From assembly GCF_009602425.1 (NCBI RefSeq), contig NW_022259781.1, forward strand, positions 28,334 through 92,333: a stretch of DNA of 64,000 bases. The letters are read 5' to 3'. Source of the stretch: Actinia tenebrosa. Lineage: Eukaryota > Cnidaria > Anthozoa > Actiniaria > Actiniidae. The notes beneath the pieces were generated by a model. It saw only the letters and a program-made list of their open reading frames with translations, was not told the origin of the DNA and ran no database searches. This document shows positions 52,993 through 63,926 of the stretch, piece by piece. Position numbers and translations under genes: made by a program. Every line of letters starts with the position of its first letter. The first letter of the stretch is position 1.

Positions 52993-54731
52993 ACAGCAAC
53001 AAATGTGATAAATTACAAAAAAAAAAAAAATGTAATTAAGTAAATGTTCCCAGCATTTTCACTCGTTTATTTCTTTATTTTTTAACCAATTAAACTTCAT
53101 TTTCAGAATGTGATGAAGAAGTAAAACCATATCAAGTAGCCAAACGCGAGCAAGAAATCTATTCCTCTTGTTGCTACAGCAACTCACCATGGCAACAGAT
53201 CCCAAGAAACCCCTTAAATACATACAGAGGTGAAGCAGCATACAGCCACGAGGAACGAGTGTATTTCCTTAACCTTCGAAGCGTCTATGAGAAAGTACAG
53301 TGCCGAAAAAACAAGCACTCAAAACAGAGGGTTACAGGAGCAGTCATAGATATGATGGTGACGTACTGCGCGCAGATACAACATGTTGAAGTCTATGTCG
53401 AAAGATTACCAGAGGCTGCCAAGCTATGTGGCGATCATAATGGACAGGTGCCGCTCAAACCTCGAATGGATAATCTCATGCTTACTGATGTAAGTACTGT
53501 AATCACAAGTGTGCATGTAAAACGAAACAAAACTAGTTAGTGTTTGAATAGCATGTCTCGTTGGTCGCTCGTGACTTATTGTGTGTTGTGTCCTCGTGAC
53601 GTACAGTGGATATATCAGGAAAACGGTGTTCGTCAATAACTGACAGTTTTCATTTCTTTCTCATTTCTTTCCGTTTGTCAAAAATAATCAGACATTCTCG
53701 TAATCAGTCTTCCGTTGGAACAAAATGTTCGGTTAACCCGTTACAAGTTAATTAAGCCAAGCCATTATACCCCCAGTGTCTTGTTGTTGACATAGTGTAA
53801 CAACTAAACAGTCTTCTATTAGATAATGTGGGGATTTTTTTGATAAATCAATTATTATTCGTTGGCCCCCTTTTTCTTCCAGATGGATAAATAAACTGTA
53901 CTGAGTAATACAGATGTTTATTTAACCGAAATTTGTATCGGAATGATCAATAAAGCGTTGGATGTCCAATTTTGTTTTGCTCTCAAAAATAAAGCCCATG
54001 CACTCGACTGTCCGTTCCATCCTTTGTGTAACGCAGCTTTTGCGGTTTGTAAAAGCAGAATTCTAAAGTTCCCCCCAAAGAAAGATCGTGGAAAGTGGAA
54101 GTGAAACAACATTAGAGAGCTGAATATATTTAAACCTGGGTTTGAAAATTTCCTCAAGAAATTGCCTCATTACAAGACACCTTTCCAATTGTCAGGTGAC
54201 ATTAGATCACCTGAGTCCAAGGTTCTCTAAATTTCAATCTAACGAAATTTCCTTTGAAAAATGCCCGTCATATTGCAAGTTCTGTTATATTTAGTGACAA
54301 ATCTTGTCAGCTCCTAAGTTATTTGCATAGTAATTGCTCGTTCGGTAAATAATTTTTCTCGCTTCAGCTAGGTAGAAAATACACTAAGGGCTGACCGCTT
54401 TCAAAGACCGCACACGCGTTAGATACCCACGTTACACATTAAAACACAGAGAACATCCAGGCTGATACTAACGAAAGAATTGGTTAATCTTTTTTTTTTC
54501 TCGCAGGATTACCAAAGCCATCAGTATTTTTCCGTTGACTTGGACGCAATTTACGAAAGTCCAGAAACTGGCTGTCCTGTCTATAAACTATCTACCGTGG
54601 ACTCTGAAAGACGCAATCGATTCCGTCTTGTCGTGTATATAGTGTTCTTGGATGGTACTCGCAGTCGCCCTACCTTCAGCCTTTCCTTCCTTCTAAGAAG
54701 CAAGAGAAGCACACGATGCTCGCCTTACTAA
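50010..54731 (+). CDS. unrecognised cysteine-containing protein, last three exons
   Basis: Exons 50010-50129, 53107-53489 and 54507-54731 have clean GT-AG borders and compatible phases (1, 1, 0), giving 242 residues to the stop. The 5' end is missing: exon 50010 opens with a splice acceptor in phase 1. Visible parts are an N-terminal helix (MEELLRDFFNDPSTERYM), a Cys-rich segment (SNCECDEEV, YSSCCYSNSPW), a helical and strand-rich middle (VYFLNLRSVYEKVQC, TGAVIDMMVTYCAQIQHVEV) and a C-terminal domain (HQYFSVDLDAIYESPETGCP, NRFRLVVYIVFLDGTRS, SLSFLLRSKRS). No signal peptide or membrane span is seen in this part. I do not recognise the family. About eight Cys could form disulfides or bind metal. 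Confidence 0.65.
52936..52990. repeat. poly-A run in an intron
   Basis: About 55 consecutive A, followed by TTACAGC and a second A13 run near 53018. It lies about 120 bp before exon 53107. Confidence 0.95.
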
Positions 54732-55688
54732 ATAGTATATTTTTCATACTTTTTATATACTTTATATTACAGAACCAAACTATTTTATTGTTTCGTACTT
54801 TTAATACATGTATGTCAAATGCGACGAAAGCATAAGAGTAAGATTTATTAACGTATTATGATAGCACATATTGAGCAGTTGTCATGGTTTCTTTGATTAA
54901 GATTATATAGAAGCATATAATATATAGCATTTGAGATTAAGTTATATAGTCATTGTTAAGATATGTATTATTGGAAATTTATTACATAGTCGACCAGGTT
55001 CAACCTCATTTAGAGAAAAGGTTTTCATACACAGCCGAAGAAAACACTTTGATACTGTCTCACAGGCAAATACATACCATGTGCTATAATTACCAGTCCA
55101 TTACGCCTCACTACACCTAATGAATCCTACCCTTTACCATCTTTTTCAGTCACCTTGTCTGAAAATCTCTTCCCTCACTCATCGTCATACCGGCTACCAA
55201 ACCTTATCTTTCTTTTTGAGTCTACATTTACTAGCTTATACTTAGAACTGCTTTTTCTTTAGTATAAATAAAGCTAACTTACTTATTCATGCATTTGTAC
55301 TAAAACACTAAGCTAGTGTTGTCATTTGTCTGGTCTATATTGGATTCCTTACACCATAGTACATGTTGTTGATCATAACAAGCCTCTCAATGAGAGAACC
55401 AAGTAAGCCTTGATAGGAATGGCAAATATATAGTGGCTTTAATTATAGATTTTAGATTTGATGCTAATATTTTGTAAAGAAAATAAGACATAGATAAGAA
55501 TTTAAAATTTATACATTTTATTCTTTCAGTTAAATTTTTTAGCTAATATAATGACAATATCCGTTCAACTATTCAAAGCAAAACATTAAAAGTTACATTG
55601 TTAACATATCTGACCATTTTTAATTATAAAAATATATTGAAAATTAAAACATTATTTTAGGACTATACTCAGATTTTTTTATACTAAC
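54732..55688. other. intergenic, no gene seen
   Basis: AT-rich 3' flank of the preceding gene. AATAAA at about 55265 could end a long 3' UTR, but a nearer site is not excluded. Confidence 0.35.
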
Positions 55689-55824
55689 GAGGGCCGGGGT
55701 GGGATCTAGGATGCCCGTCACTGACCCCCCTCAGTATTGTACTAAATGGAAGAATGTTTTTGTTTGACGTTGCGGAGGGGTCAAGCAAAGTGGCGTGATC
55801 CCCCTCCCCCTTGGGAAAATCCTG
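55689..55824. mobile_element. hAT-like MITE, copy 3, right end lost
   Basis: The degraded left end (GGGATCTAGGATG) and the interior pattern, including GGGAAAATCCTG before the expected terminus, match copies at 852-1160 and 13274-13444. The expected GATCCGCCCCTG right end is absent and the family-B MITE starts about 4 bp later. Confidence 0.6.
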
Positions 55825-55828
55825 TATA

Positions 55829-56116
55829 TATTGCAGTTTTCGTATGACTGTAAAAAGTTCACGGCACGAACACGGTCGTGACACAGCAAGGGATACGCCA
55901 GACAAATCACATTGCACGAGAATTTACTCTCCATCCAATCAAATACCCGGAACACGGCATAAACACGGCGCGGACACGGTCACGCCAAGATCACGGCACT
56001 TTTAGACCAATCATATTGCGCGTGAAAAAAATCAGCCAATTAAAATTCTAGAAAGTATCACGGTCACGTCACGCTTACGGCACTGAGCTTTTCACAGTCA
56101 TACGAAAACTGCACTA
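55829..56116. mobile_element. MITE, family B copy 2
   Basis: Inverted ends GCAGTTTTCGTATGACTG...CAGTCATACGAAAACTGCAC, the same as 26067-26343, with the CACGG-rich interior in the opposite orientation. It is probably inserted at the broken end of the hAT-like MITE. Confidence 0.9.
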
Positions 56117-56717
56117 CTGAACTGCTGTGCTACTTACTAGAGTAAACAAAGTCCATAGATGAAGCTAAGACTAGTTTGCACTCCAAAGTCTGCCTAACCT
56201 TAGCCCCGGTTATACACTAATTACAAAACCTACCATTAAAGGTAACTCTAAATAGCCCAAAACGGCCAAAAAAGCAGTAGTTTTTTATATCTCTAGTGAT
56301 TGGGGTTGGAGCCCAAAAGATGGGGGTACAATCGTGACTTTGTTTTTTTTTCTTAATTCTTTGATCAAAAAAGCAGGGGGTTTCCTAATTCTGTTTTGCT
56401 TTATTGTGCGTTTATCCGATACCCAATGTTATACACATGTAAGCACACATAGGCCGATATGCTAAGTCTAACCTCCCACGGGTAATGATGGCTGTATGTG
56501 CTTAAAGATCAAGGTCACTAATGTATTTATCCAACCAGTTAATAGCCATCGATTGAGCTATTTGTCATCAAGTTGATGCCTAACATATTAAGGTATAATT
56601 GGCTAATTACTCTGATTAATTCAGTACCAAGATAGCACAATTGTAACGATATCAATTGTCATGTATTGATTTATAACCAGAGAGTCAAAGACAGGCGTTA
56701 CAGGATCATACCGTGAT
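56117..56717. other. intergenic, no gene seen
   Basis: No supported frame or repeat end. Confidence 0.4.
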
Positions 56718-56877
56718 CAAGGGCGTATACATGGGGTGGATTGGGTGGCTATTGTATGAAGCCAACCCTCCTTGGAATTTGGAAAATAATTAAGACAACA
56801 AAGAAGGGGCTGATCCAACCTAAAAAGGATACTGTATTATGCCTTCGAAGGTTGAAATAATTCTGGATTCGCCACTG
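56718..56877. mobile_element. hAT-like MITE, copy 4
   Basis: Left CAAGGGCGTATACATGGGG, right (reverse-complemented) CAGTGGCGAATCCAG. Short and diverged. Confidence 0.6.
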
Positions 56878-57786
56878 TTCAGTATCCAGTCAGCGATAAC
56901 TTCAATAGTCTTTAAATAAAATGCATGTCGCAAAATACTCGTAAAACATAGTCAGAGATTTGTCACTCAAAACATATGCCATGCACTATGATTTATTTTC
57001 GATCGTATTCTCAAGTCATCCGTTATCTAATCCTGATCTAAATTCCTTTCTACATCGCGACATATCTATATCAGCTGGTCAGAAGACAATTTACAAAATT
57101 TGGAAGATATAATAGTACGTACTGAAGCTAGTTATTTCTAATGTCATTTCCAGCCTTTGCGAATAAATTTTAAAACGCTAAACCTGTATACGTAGTAGAC
57201 TTTCGCTTCGACACAGGTTTGATCCACTCAACCTCTGCGCTTGTATACTCATTATACTAACTCCCATCGGGACGCAGCGGTTATTAATGGCATGCAATTA
57301 CTGAAAATTAAAAAATCTGTTGATTCCTGTATTTAACTCTAAAGCCCTACGGACTCATCTGGCTATAAAATACTTATTTTTTACATACTAAGGGTAGTGT
57401 CAATGAGCAAATAAATCTTGAAGGCTGATAAATGACCTTATATGGTATGGCAAGATATAATAAGCTCATTTGCCGGTAAAGCTAGTCTGGTATCGAAGTT
57501 GACAATTAATTCGGAAATCCGGGTTAGTCAGTGTACTGATATCAATTTGAAGTATTAATATTTCAATTTTGTAAAATTGTTTTATCAGATGTTATACTTT
57601 CACAAGTCGCTGCACCCAAAAAGCAGGCCACGACTAGAAATAGAGTGGACAATAGCCTGGCTAAACATTAAAACAAGAACCAGAGAAATAACAAATCACA
57701 TCTCCTTATGTCCACTGAGACGAACTATTAGATTAGGGAGTCCTACATACGAAATTTGGGGGAAAATTCTGCCCAGTTCTACGAAG
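56878..57786. other. intergenic, no gene seen
   Basis: AT-rich. A 72-codon frame at 57577-57795 runs into the foldback element and lacks recognisable features. Confidence 0.4.
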
Positions 57787-57898
57787 GGTGGATAGCGCTA
57801 TCCGACGGATAAATCTTATCTGATGGATAAAGTTGCTGGATGACAGCATCGACTTATCCACTGGATAAGATTTATTCATCGGAGAGCGCTATTCATCC
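57787..57898. mobile_element. foldback MITE with GATAGCGC ends
   Basis: Left GGTGGATAGCGCTATCCGAC is mirrored by the right end (reverse complement GGATGAATAGCGCTCTCCGA), and the inner arms GGATAAATCTTATC pair as well. Confidence 0.85.
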
Positions 57899-59675
57899 TT
57901 CTCGTTCAGCCGGGCCCAGGTAAATAAGAGGATATTCGGGGATGGGGAATGAAATTGTATGGTTAGGAGATTTAGAGTGATGTAAACTATGAATCCAGGA
58001 TAGCATCCAAAATCTGTCTTAGCGTAAAACATATAGCAACCAAAGGCGAGCCGAAAAAATTCATTTCATTGTCATTGCTAGGTTTTCCTGTTTGATTGCA
58101 TTATTCAGCACAATTTCTTTGACTCTGACCAATATATTATTGATTTTCCAAATGTTAATTCTGTTATTTTAGTTTGGCACTATGATCTAAACTGGGCTTT
58201 CAACATGGGATTTAAACAAGCTTTAGACAATAGATGCCATCTTCAGGGATATAGATATAGAATACTTACCAGTACAATATCATTGGAAGCTTAAAGATTA
58301 AGCAAAAGTTTATATTACTTTCTAAGCAGTTAGCACCAAGGACATTCCCTTGTCCCCGGGACTTGGCTTCCCTAGTTGACTAAGTATGAAGATTTTCCAA
58401 AACTTCAATCACGAAAGAGAAAATGATTCATGATAGTTATGATTCATCAGCTTTTTAATTATAAATCCAGCCAAGCTTTCGAGCATCTTGCTCTTCATCA
58501 GGGCAAACGGTTGTGACAATTTTACAAGAAACACGCAACATAACAATGTGCGCGTGCTATAGTTAAATGTATCAGTTGCTAGGAGCGCGCGTGTTACGAA
58601 GGGAGAATTAATTGCGCGCGCTATTTTATTTATTTATTTTTTTTTTTTTTTGTCTATTAAGATAAGCTATATGATCTTAATTGCCTATCAAGCTACGATA
58701 GCTATCAGGCAATGTTCTTCCACTGTCTCTATTAAAGAGAGCATGTGATTCATTAGCAATCTTCCATGCCTCCAGCCATTTCCTCTGGAAAATGATGTTG
58801 GCGTCTGCCGCTGCTCTGGACGTTCACTGTATTAATGATGAGTAAAGGACACATCGGAAGGTAATGATTATCAATGTCAACCTGTTCGTCCTGTTCTTCA
58901 TTATCAGTACCGTGTTTACCCACCCTTGCATGTGTCATCTTGAATCATCATAGTAGTCATCGGTCGCAATCGTCACATTAAATCCATCACTACCGACAGA
59001 AGCATAGTTATTCATGTAGCACGTTAAATTTAAAATTTTTATTTTCTGTTTTTTTATTTATCTTTTTACTCTTTATTTGAAATTAGGACCACACCTCCAG
59101 ACATAGTGCCGAAGCGCAGTATGGCAGCGCGAAGCATTTACGTAAGGTAGGGTTGTTTAGCAAATCACAAGATACTGGCGGATCTTGACTTCAACATCTA
59201 TTTAACTGGCACACATTAAAGGGTCTATATATATTTAATATTCGTACGACATCGTCAATTGAGAATTCAAGCATTTTATTTACGGCAAACGTGAAATGTC
59301 AGTTGTCAAAAATGTTTCACACTATTCAAAAACTTGTAAGGCAATTTTGTAGGTGAAAGACAGTTTTTTTTTAATTTAGTAAAATTTAATTTTAAATGTT
59401 TTACTATTGTAGGAGTTTTCAAAATGGATATAATTAAAAGGTAATAGTGCAATTTTGGTATAAAAATCAAACTTGTTATTAACGAATTGTGCACTCCCGC
59501 TACGCGGTTGTGCCGTGTAATTTTGTAATCACTCGTTTGATTTCAGACCAAACTGCTCTCCACTCAGTCCAATTACCATTATAAAACCGCGTTCAGTAAA
59601 GGACACGTACTGGCCTAAGACAAATACATATTACAAACTCGTGCCACTGTAAACCAGGTTGTATTAGACAGAGTG
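57899..59675. other. intergenic; possible retroelement terminus near 58460
   Basis: A stretch at 58465-58505 (CCAAGCTTTCGAGCATCTTG then CTCTTCATCAGGGC) resembles the terminal sequence of Penelope-like elements, from memory. No reverse transcriptase is present. At 59018-59080 a segment (GCACGTTAAATTT, then TTTTTTTATTTATC) matches the window's last 50 bases. A 61-codon minus frame at 58753-58938 is not supported as a gene. Confidence 0.3.
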
Positions 59676-62600
59676 TTAATGTGACATCAAGCTGTTTAAG
59701 ACAATGCCACCAGGTTCGGTGATGGATGCATGATCTTCTCGTGCACGGAATACCAACTGATAAAGTACGCCTGCTATTATCCCTCCTCCTAACGGTCCAA
59801 TCCAGTACACCTGCAGGTGACATATGCTAGATATTAGGTCTTAGCTTGTGTGGTGAAACAGAATATGTCAATGAAGTACCTTCCCCCTGCATTCCTTACC
59901 TCGCTCTCTGACCCAGGGAATCATTTATGGCCATGCGGTAATTAATGCAGATAATGTTTCTCAACCTCTATCTTTTCCATTTCATCATCAGCATATATCT
60001 TACAGCCCAATATCCCATATTATAATTATATTTATCAAACTTATAGTAAAAACGTTGCCTAAAGACGACACATGAACACTTTTTCGTGCTCGAGGGCGTC
60101 TCCAAGATTGAATTAGGAAGATTAATTGGTGGCACGAGTGGCGTAGTGGTTTACTGCTCGCCTCTCACCACTGTGGCCCGGGTTCCAGCCACGGCTCACA
60201 CTAGATCAGATGTGAGTTGAGTTTGTTTGATGTGTTGTTCTCTCCCTTGCCACAAGGGTTTTCTCTGGGTACTCGGGTTTCCTCCCTCCATAACAATCAT
60301 ACATATATATATATATATATATATATGACTACAAATTAAAATGGTACAAATGAATTGTTCTTGAATTAAACTATGAAGGTTGTTGGGTGTGGTCCAATAT
60401 TGGTAGTATTCAATGATAGTTTAGTGAATTAGCTTAATAAGTGGATACTCCCCCAAACTCACCCAGTGCTTAGTCCAGATATTCATGATGACCGCTGGAC
60501 CCATGGATCGTGCCGGATTGATTCCACAACCAGTAAAACGAATCTAAAAGAATTAAAGCATAAATATAACTTATATGAACAGGGAAGGATCTTCCTCACC
60601 CCTCTCTCCTCAGTTAAAAAAAGGCTGGCATTTATCGATACCTTGAAATAACCTCGGGGATGATCAAAGTCAGGACATGGGTATTCGGCAGATCAAATTG
60701 AATTTTGCGTGCTAGGATTTGCGAAGAAAATCCTTGGGATCAAGGGAGAGACCTAACAAACACTACTCACATGTGACCCCCTAGTCTACGAATTGAACCC
60801 AAAAGTCAAGAGGGGAGAGACAAGTGCACTACCGCTACCGTCTCTGTTGATAGTCAGTCCCCTCCACCGTGCGTCTCCTCAATCTCGACCTGATTCTCTA
60901 AACGGACACTATCTGCCAAGTACAAGTTTTAACTACAATGATTCAAATCTACTCACCCCAATCAAATGACAAACAGTCACACAAAATCCAATGGCCAGAG
61001 GAATCTCGTAGCCATAATGTTGACGTTTGGGATCAGTACAGGCAAACACCGTCAACACCAACAAGAAGGTCAACATGAATTCGATGCCAAAAGCCTGACC
61101 TGTAGAGACACCAACTGATGGGACTGTAGCTCCCAAAGTTCCATGCTTACTTGACGGAGTAAGAACATAGAGCATAGCTGATCCTCCTATACCTAGAATA
61201 GATCGAGAGAAAATGGTCAGAAAGAATTTTGAAGTAGAATTAGACTGCGAGCTACGTCCCTCTATTTCCCTTGGTTACTGTCCGTCTGTCTGTCCGTGTC
61301 GATTGGTCGAGGAAGATTGGCTTTTTACGAGTCAAAAGTCCCTGGTGGAGGGGGCTGGGTAGGGAGGGACGAAAGAAAAATAGATTTTTCTATTTAAATT
61401 AATGACATCGATTGGACAAATCACAGCAAGCGAGATCTCTTCTCATTTCTTCTCCTTTGACAAGGTAAATGCAAGTGGTAAATGCAAATGACCATTAGCA
61501 ACAGTCTCGCTTTGGTGTACGTTGGGCTGACCAGTGTTGAATTGTAGTTAAGTAGGCTAACATGGCTCACCCGTCTGTCAGCTCCCATTATGTATCGTGA
61601 ACTGTACTTTTGCTTTTGAGATAATCACTCCGGAATGAATAAATGAATGGTAATTGGAAACTAAGCTTGGCCACCATACACCCTTACAAAGCCAACTTCT
61701 GTCGCCCGTAACTTCAGCGCTCTTTCAGCAAAACCACTTGAAACTTTTTAGTTTTCACTAATTCCTGTATGCTCTTTTATAATATTATGCCTTTATTTGT
61801 TTTCGTAGTCCTTTTAGTAATCATTCGCCATGTGCTGTGATCCCCGTCACGGCTCAAACAACATTGTCTCAGAGAGCATTTATATCTCAGACTTGTCGGC
61901 CATGCTGCCGACCACCACGAGGGATTCCTAAGATTAACTAACTTCATCGCAACCCAAAATTTTGCGCATTAACATTGGCTACTGGTGCGGCAGTCTTTTA
62001 TGCAAGGCTAACAAGAAAAGCAAAAGAAATCGCACCATTCTTGATGGAATTTGTGGCATTCTTTTTGAAAAAAGAAACTCTGCAGATCTAGTTATCAGTG
62101 TGAAACCTTGACCGAACTGTTTTGATCCCCGTCACGGCTCAGACGACATTATCTCAGACTGTCGGCCATGCTGCAAAACCACCACGAGGATTACTTCACC
62201 GGCACTCAAAACTTTGCGCATTTATTTTGGCAGCTGTTGTGGTCTCTTTAGGTCAAATGGACCCTTCCCAAAATTGTCTTGGAACTAATATCTACTTCTA
62301 CACTTAATCTTGAGATGTCCCCCCTGAGGTAATCAATGGCTATTTGCGCATACGTAGAGAAACCGCATTTAGTGCCGTGATTTTGAGGTCAAAGCAAATG
62401 AAATCACCAAAGGATCAAGTACTGATATATGTGGTTAGCTTCATGTGCGTTTTATGTCTCTTACCTCCTATGACTTGGGCGATCATGTAAAAAGCACCTC
62501 GCATTGGAGAGATCTTTCCGGTCACAGTCTGTGCTACGCTTACAGCAGGGTTGATGAGACCCCCACTAATGTGGAGTATCGACATGGCTAGGGTAGAGAT

Positions 62601-62762
62601 GCTGAGACCAAATGATAGTGAGATATGTTCAATGGTTGGTGGATGGTTGGGATCCCAGGTAATCGCTGAACCAGTCGTCAAGAAAACGAAGAAGAACGTC
62701 GCAAGGAATTCAGCCAACACGCAGATCCAGAAATCTTTGGTTGATATTTCTTTCAGCAACAT
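59676..62762 (-). CDS. aquaporin (water channel), 4 exons
   Basis: Minus-strand exons in transcript order: 62762-62465, 61192-60957, 60543-60463, 59810-59676, summing to 750 nt (249 aa; typical 250-270) with phases 1, 0, 0. The MIP fold is visible: TM1 [17 protein letters not shown] (11-27), first pore loop GGLINPAVS with NPA at 71-73, TM4-5 ([36 protein letters not shown]), second loop [10 protein letters not shown] with NPA at 187-189 and Arg190, and TM6 [18 protein letters not shown]. Arg190, the TM5 His and Cys184 (the AQP1 mercury-site position) fit a water-selective channel. The usual His two residues before the first NPA is Leu69. It ends with a short tail (SLMSH). Introns carry two SINEs and a diverged duplication. 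The AQP subtype was not assigned. Confidence 0.93.
60127..60300 (+). mobile_element. tRNA-derived SINE, best-preserved head
   Basis: Clear polymerase III promoter: A box TGGCGTAGTGGTTTACTGCTC and B box GGGTTCCAGCC, then the family body (TTGAGTTTGTTTGATG, CTCTCCCTTGCCACAAGG, TTTCCTCCCTCC). It is followed by a TA dinucleotide run (60302-60327). It lies in the third aquaporin intron, antisense to the gene. Confidence 0.85.
60302..60327. repeat. (TA)n microsatellite at SINE tail
   Basis: About 12 TA units directly after the SINE body. Confidence 0.95.
60727..60846 (-). mobile_element. tRNA-derived SINE copy (aquaporin intron 2)
   Basis: Minus strand: A-box-like GGTAGCGGTAGTGCACTTG, B-box-like TGGGTTCAATTC, and body motif GTGTTTGTTAGGTCTCTCCC. 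It lies in the sense orientation of the aquaporin gene. Confidence 0.75.
61838..62245. repeat. diverged direct duplication in aquaporin intron 1
   Basis: 61838-61990 and 62122-62245 share GATCCCCGTCACGGCTCA, GTCGGCCATGCTGC, ACCACCACGAGG and TTTGCGCATT in the same order and orientation, with indels. The family is unknown. Confidence 0.75.
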
Positions 62763-62994
62763 TTTGGAGAAAGGACTTTAATCGTAAGCGAAGTGACTGA
62801 AGATAATCGACCAGTAATAATTGTACTTCCGTGGATCACAGACGCATGGTTTTAAGAACTTAACTTTCGGCGCGTGAACTTATATTTATCTCGTTTCCAG
62901 TCTCGTACACAAAGCCCCTCGGTCTCGTTCCTCCCCCGTAGAGGCGCCTTGCAGCGACCACCCTCAGTGTCTACGCCTCAATCTCATGTTTGTT

Positions 62995-63259
62995 AATAGA
63001 CCCTTTTCGGTTCCAAATTACCGCTGTGTTTCTTGATTACAGACTCATTTACTCAGGGTTAGCCTCGATTTTGTGAAGAATATTCACGTGTTCCAGTCAA
63101 GGTCCGTCAAGTTTCAAAGTGTTTGTATTGCTGAAGTGATTTTTTACTTTACTTTTGGTATTTGTGAATATTTAGACACTGGTTGGAGGCTAAGCCTGAG
63201 TAAATGAATCTGTAATCAAGGAACACAGCGGTAATTTGGAACTCGAAAGGGGTCTATTG
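62995..63259. mobile_element. MITE with about 70-bp inverted ends
   Basis: Both ends carry AATAGACCC, TTCCAAATTACCGCTGTGTT, CTTGATTACAGA and TCATTTACTCAGG in mirrored order with few differences. The interior is short and non-coding. It lies about 230 bp upstream of the aquaporin start. Confidence 0.9.
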
Positions 63260-63763
63260 CATAAAAACCAATCTGGGAAAAAAGCAATTGTAAAAAGCAA
63301 TTGTAAAACGCCTTTGAGTATATCAAATAAGTAAATATTTCTCCCAAAAATTCTTTCAGACAAACTTTTTCCTCACGGGGGCTTCAAGGGATTAAGTTTA
63401 TGCCCGATTTCATCTTATTAAGAGAGCTCACGTTGACGGAAATAAAGCTAAATTATTATTATTATCAAAAAAGTTGTTGTGGGAGGGAAGCAAACCACAT
63501 AAAACGTCTGCAACGGGGGCCATATTGTTATTGGGCGATGATGGTCATGGGTTAAAAGAGTTAGTTTTGTCTACGTTCATTTTCAAGGGCGCTTTTGTGT
63601 TGCTCAGGCGGTCTGTGACGACATGCACATGTCTTAGAGTTACAACCATTTTCATAATTAGGCGTATATAATTCCATGCGTCTTGGTAAATACTTGGTAC
63701 AAACACTAAAAGCGTGAAACCTATAAATAGTACTAAATAGAGTTGACTTATGCTAATTCAATA
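63260..63763. other. intergenic, no gene seen
   Basis: No frame with recognisable content. Short ATT repeat near 63453. Confidence 0.4.
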
Positions 63764-63926
63764 GAGTGTTTTCACTCACGTGACAAGGTAGCCAGATTGG
63801 TGTACGAAACAAAAGAAACTTTCTGCACAGTTTTTGCATAAAAAAAGAGTTCAAATTTCCCTAGGTTAGAAAAGGCATTGTTTTGGAACACCAAGATGGC
63901 GGCTGTGACGTCACGCAAAAACGCTC
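63764..63926. mobile_element. MITE-like repeat near window end
   Basis: Ends AGAGTGTTTTCACTCACGTG and, reverse-complemented, AGAGCGTTTTTGCGTGACGT; imperfect inverted repeats around an AT-rich core containing CACCAAGATGGCGGC. Confidence 0.65.

Noticed and set aside
55731-56005. Overlapping short frames on both strands
   Set aside because: They lie inside the hAT-like and family-B MITEs, whose repeats and inverted ends explain the sequence.
58753-58938. Gene on the minus strand (61 codons)
   Set aside because: No start context, splice signal or recognisable domain; it may be part of an old repeat.
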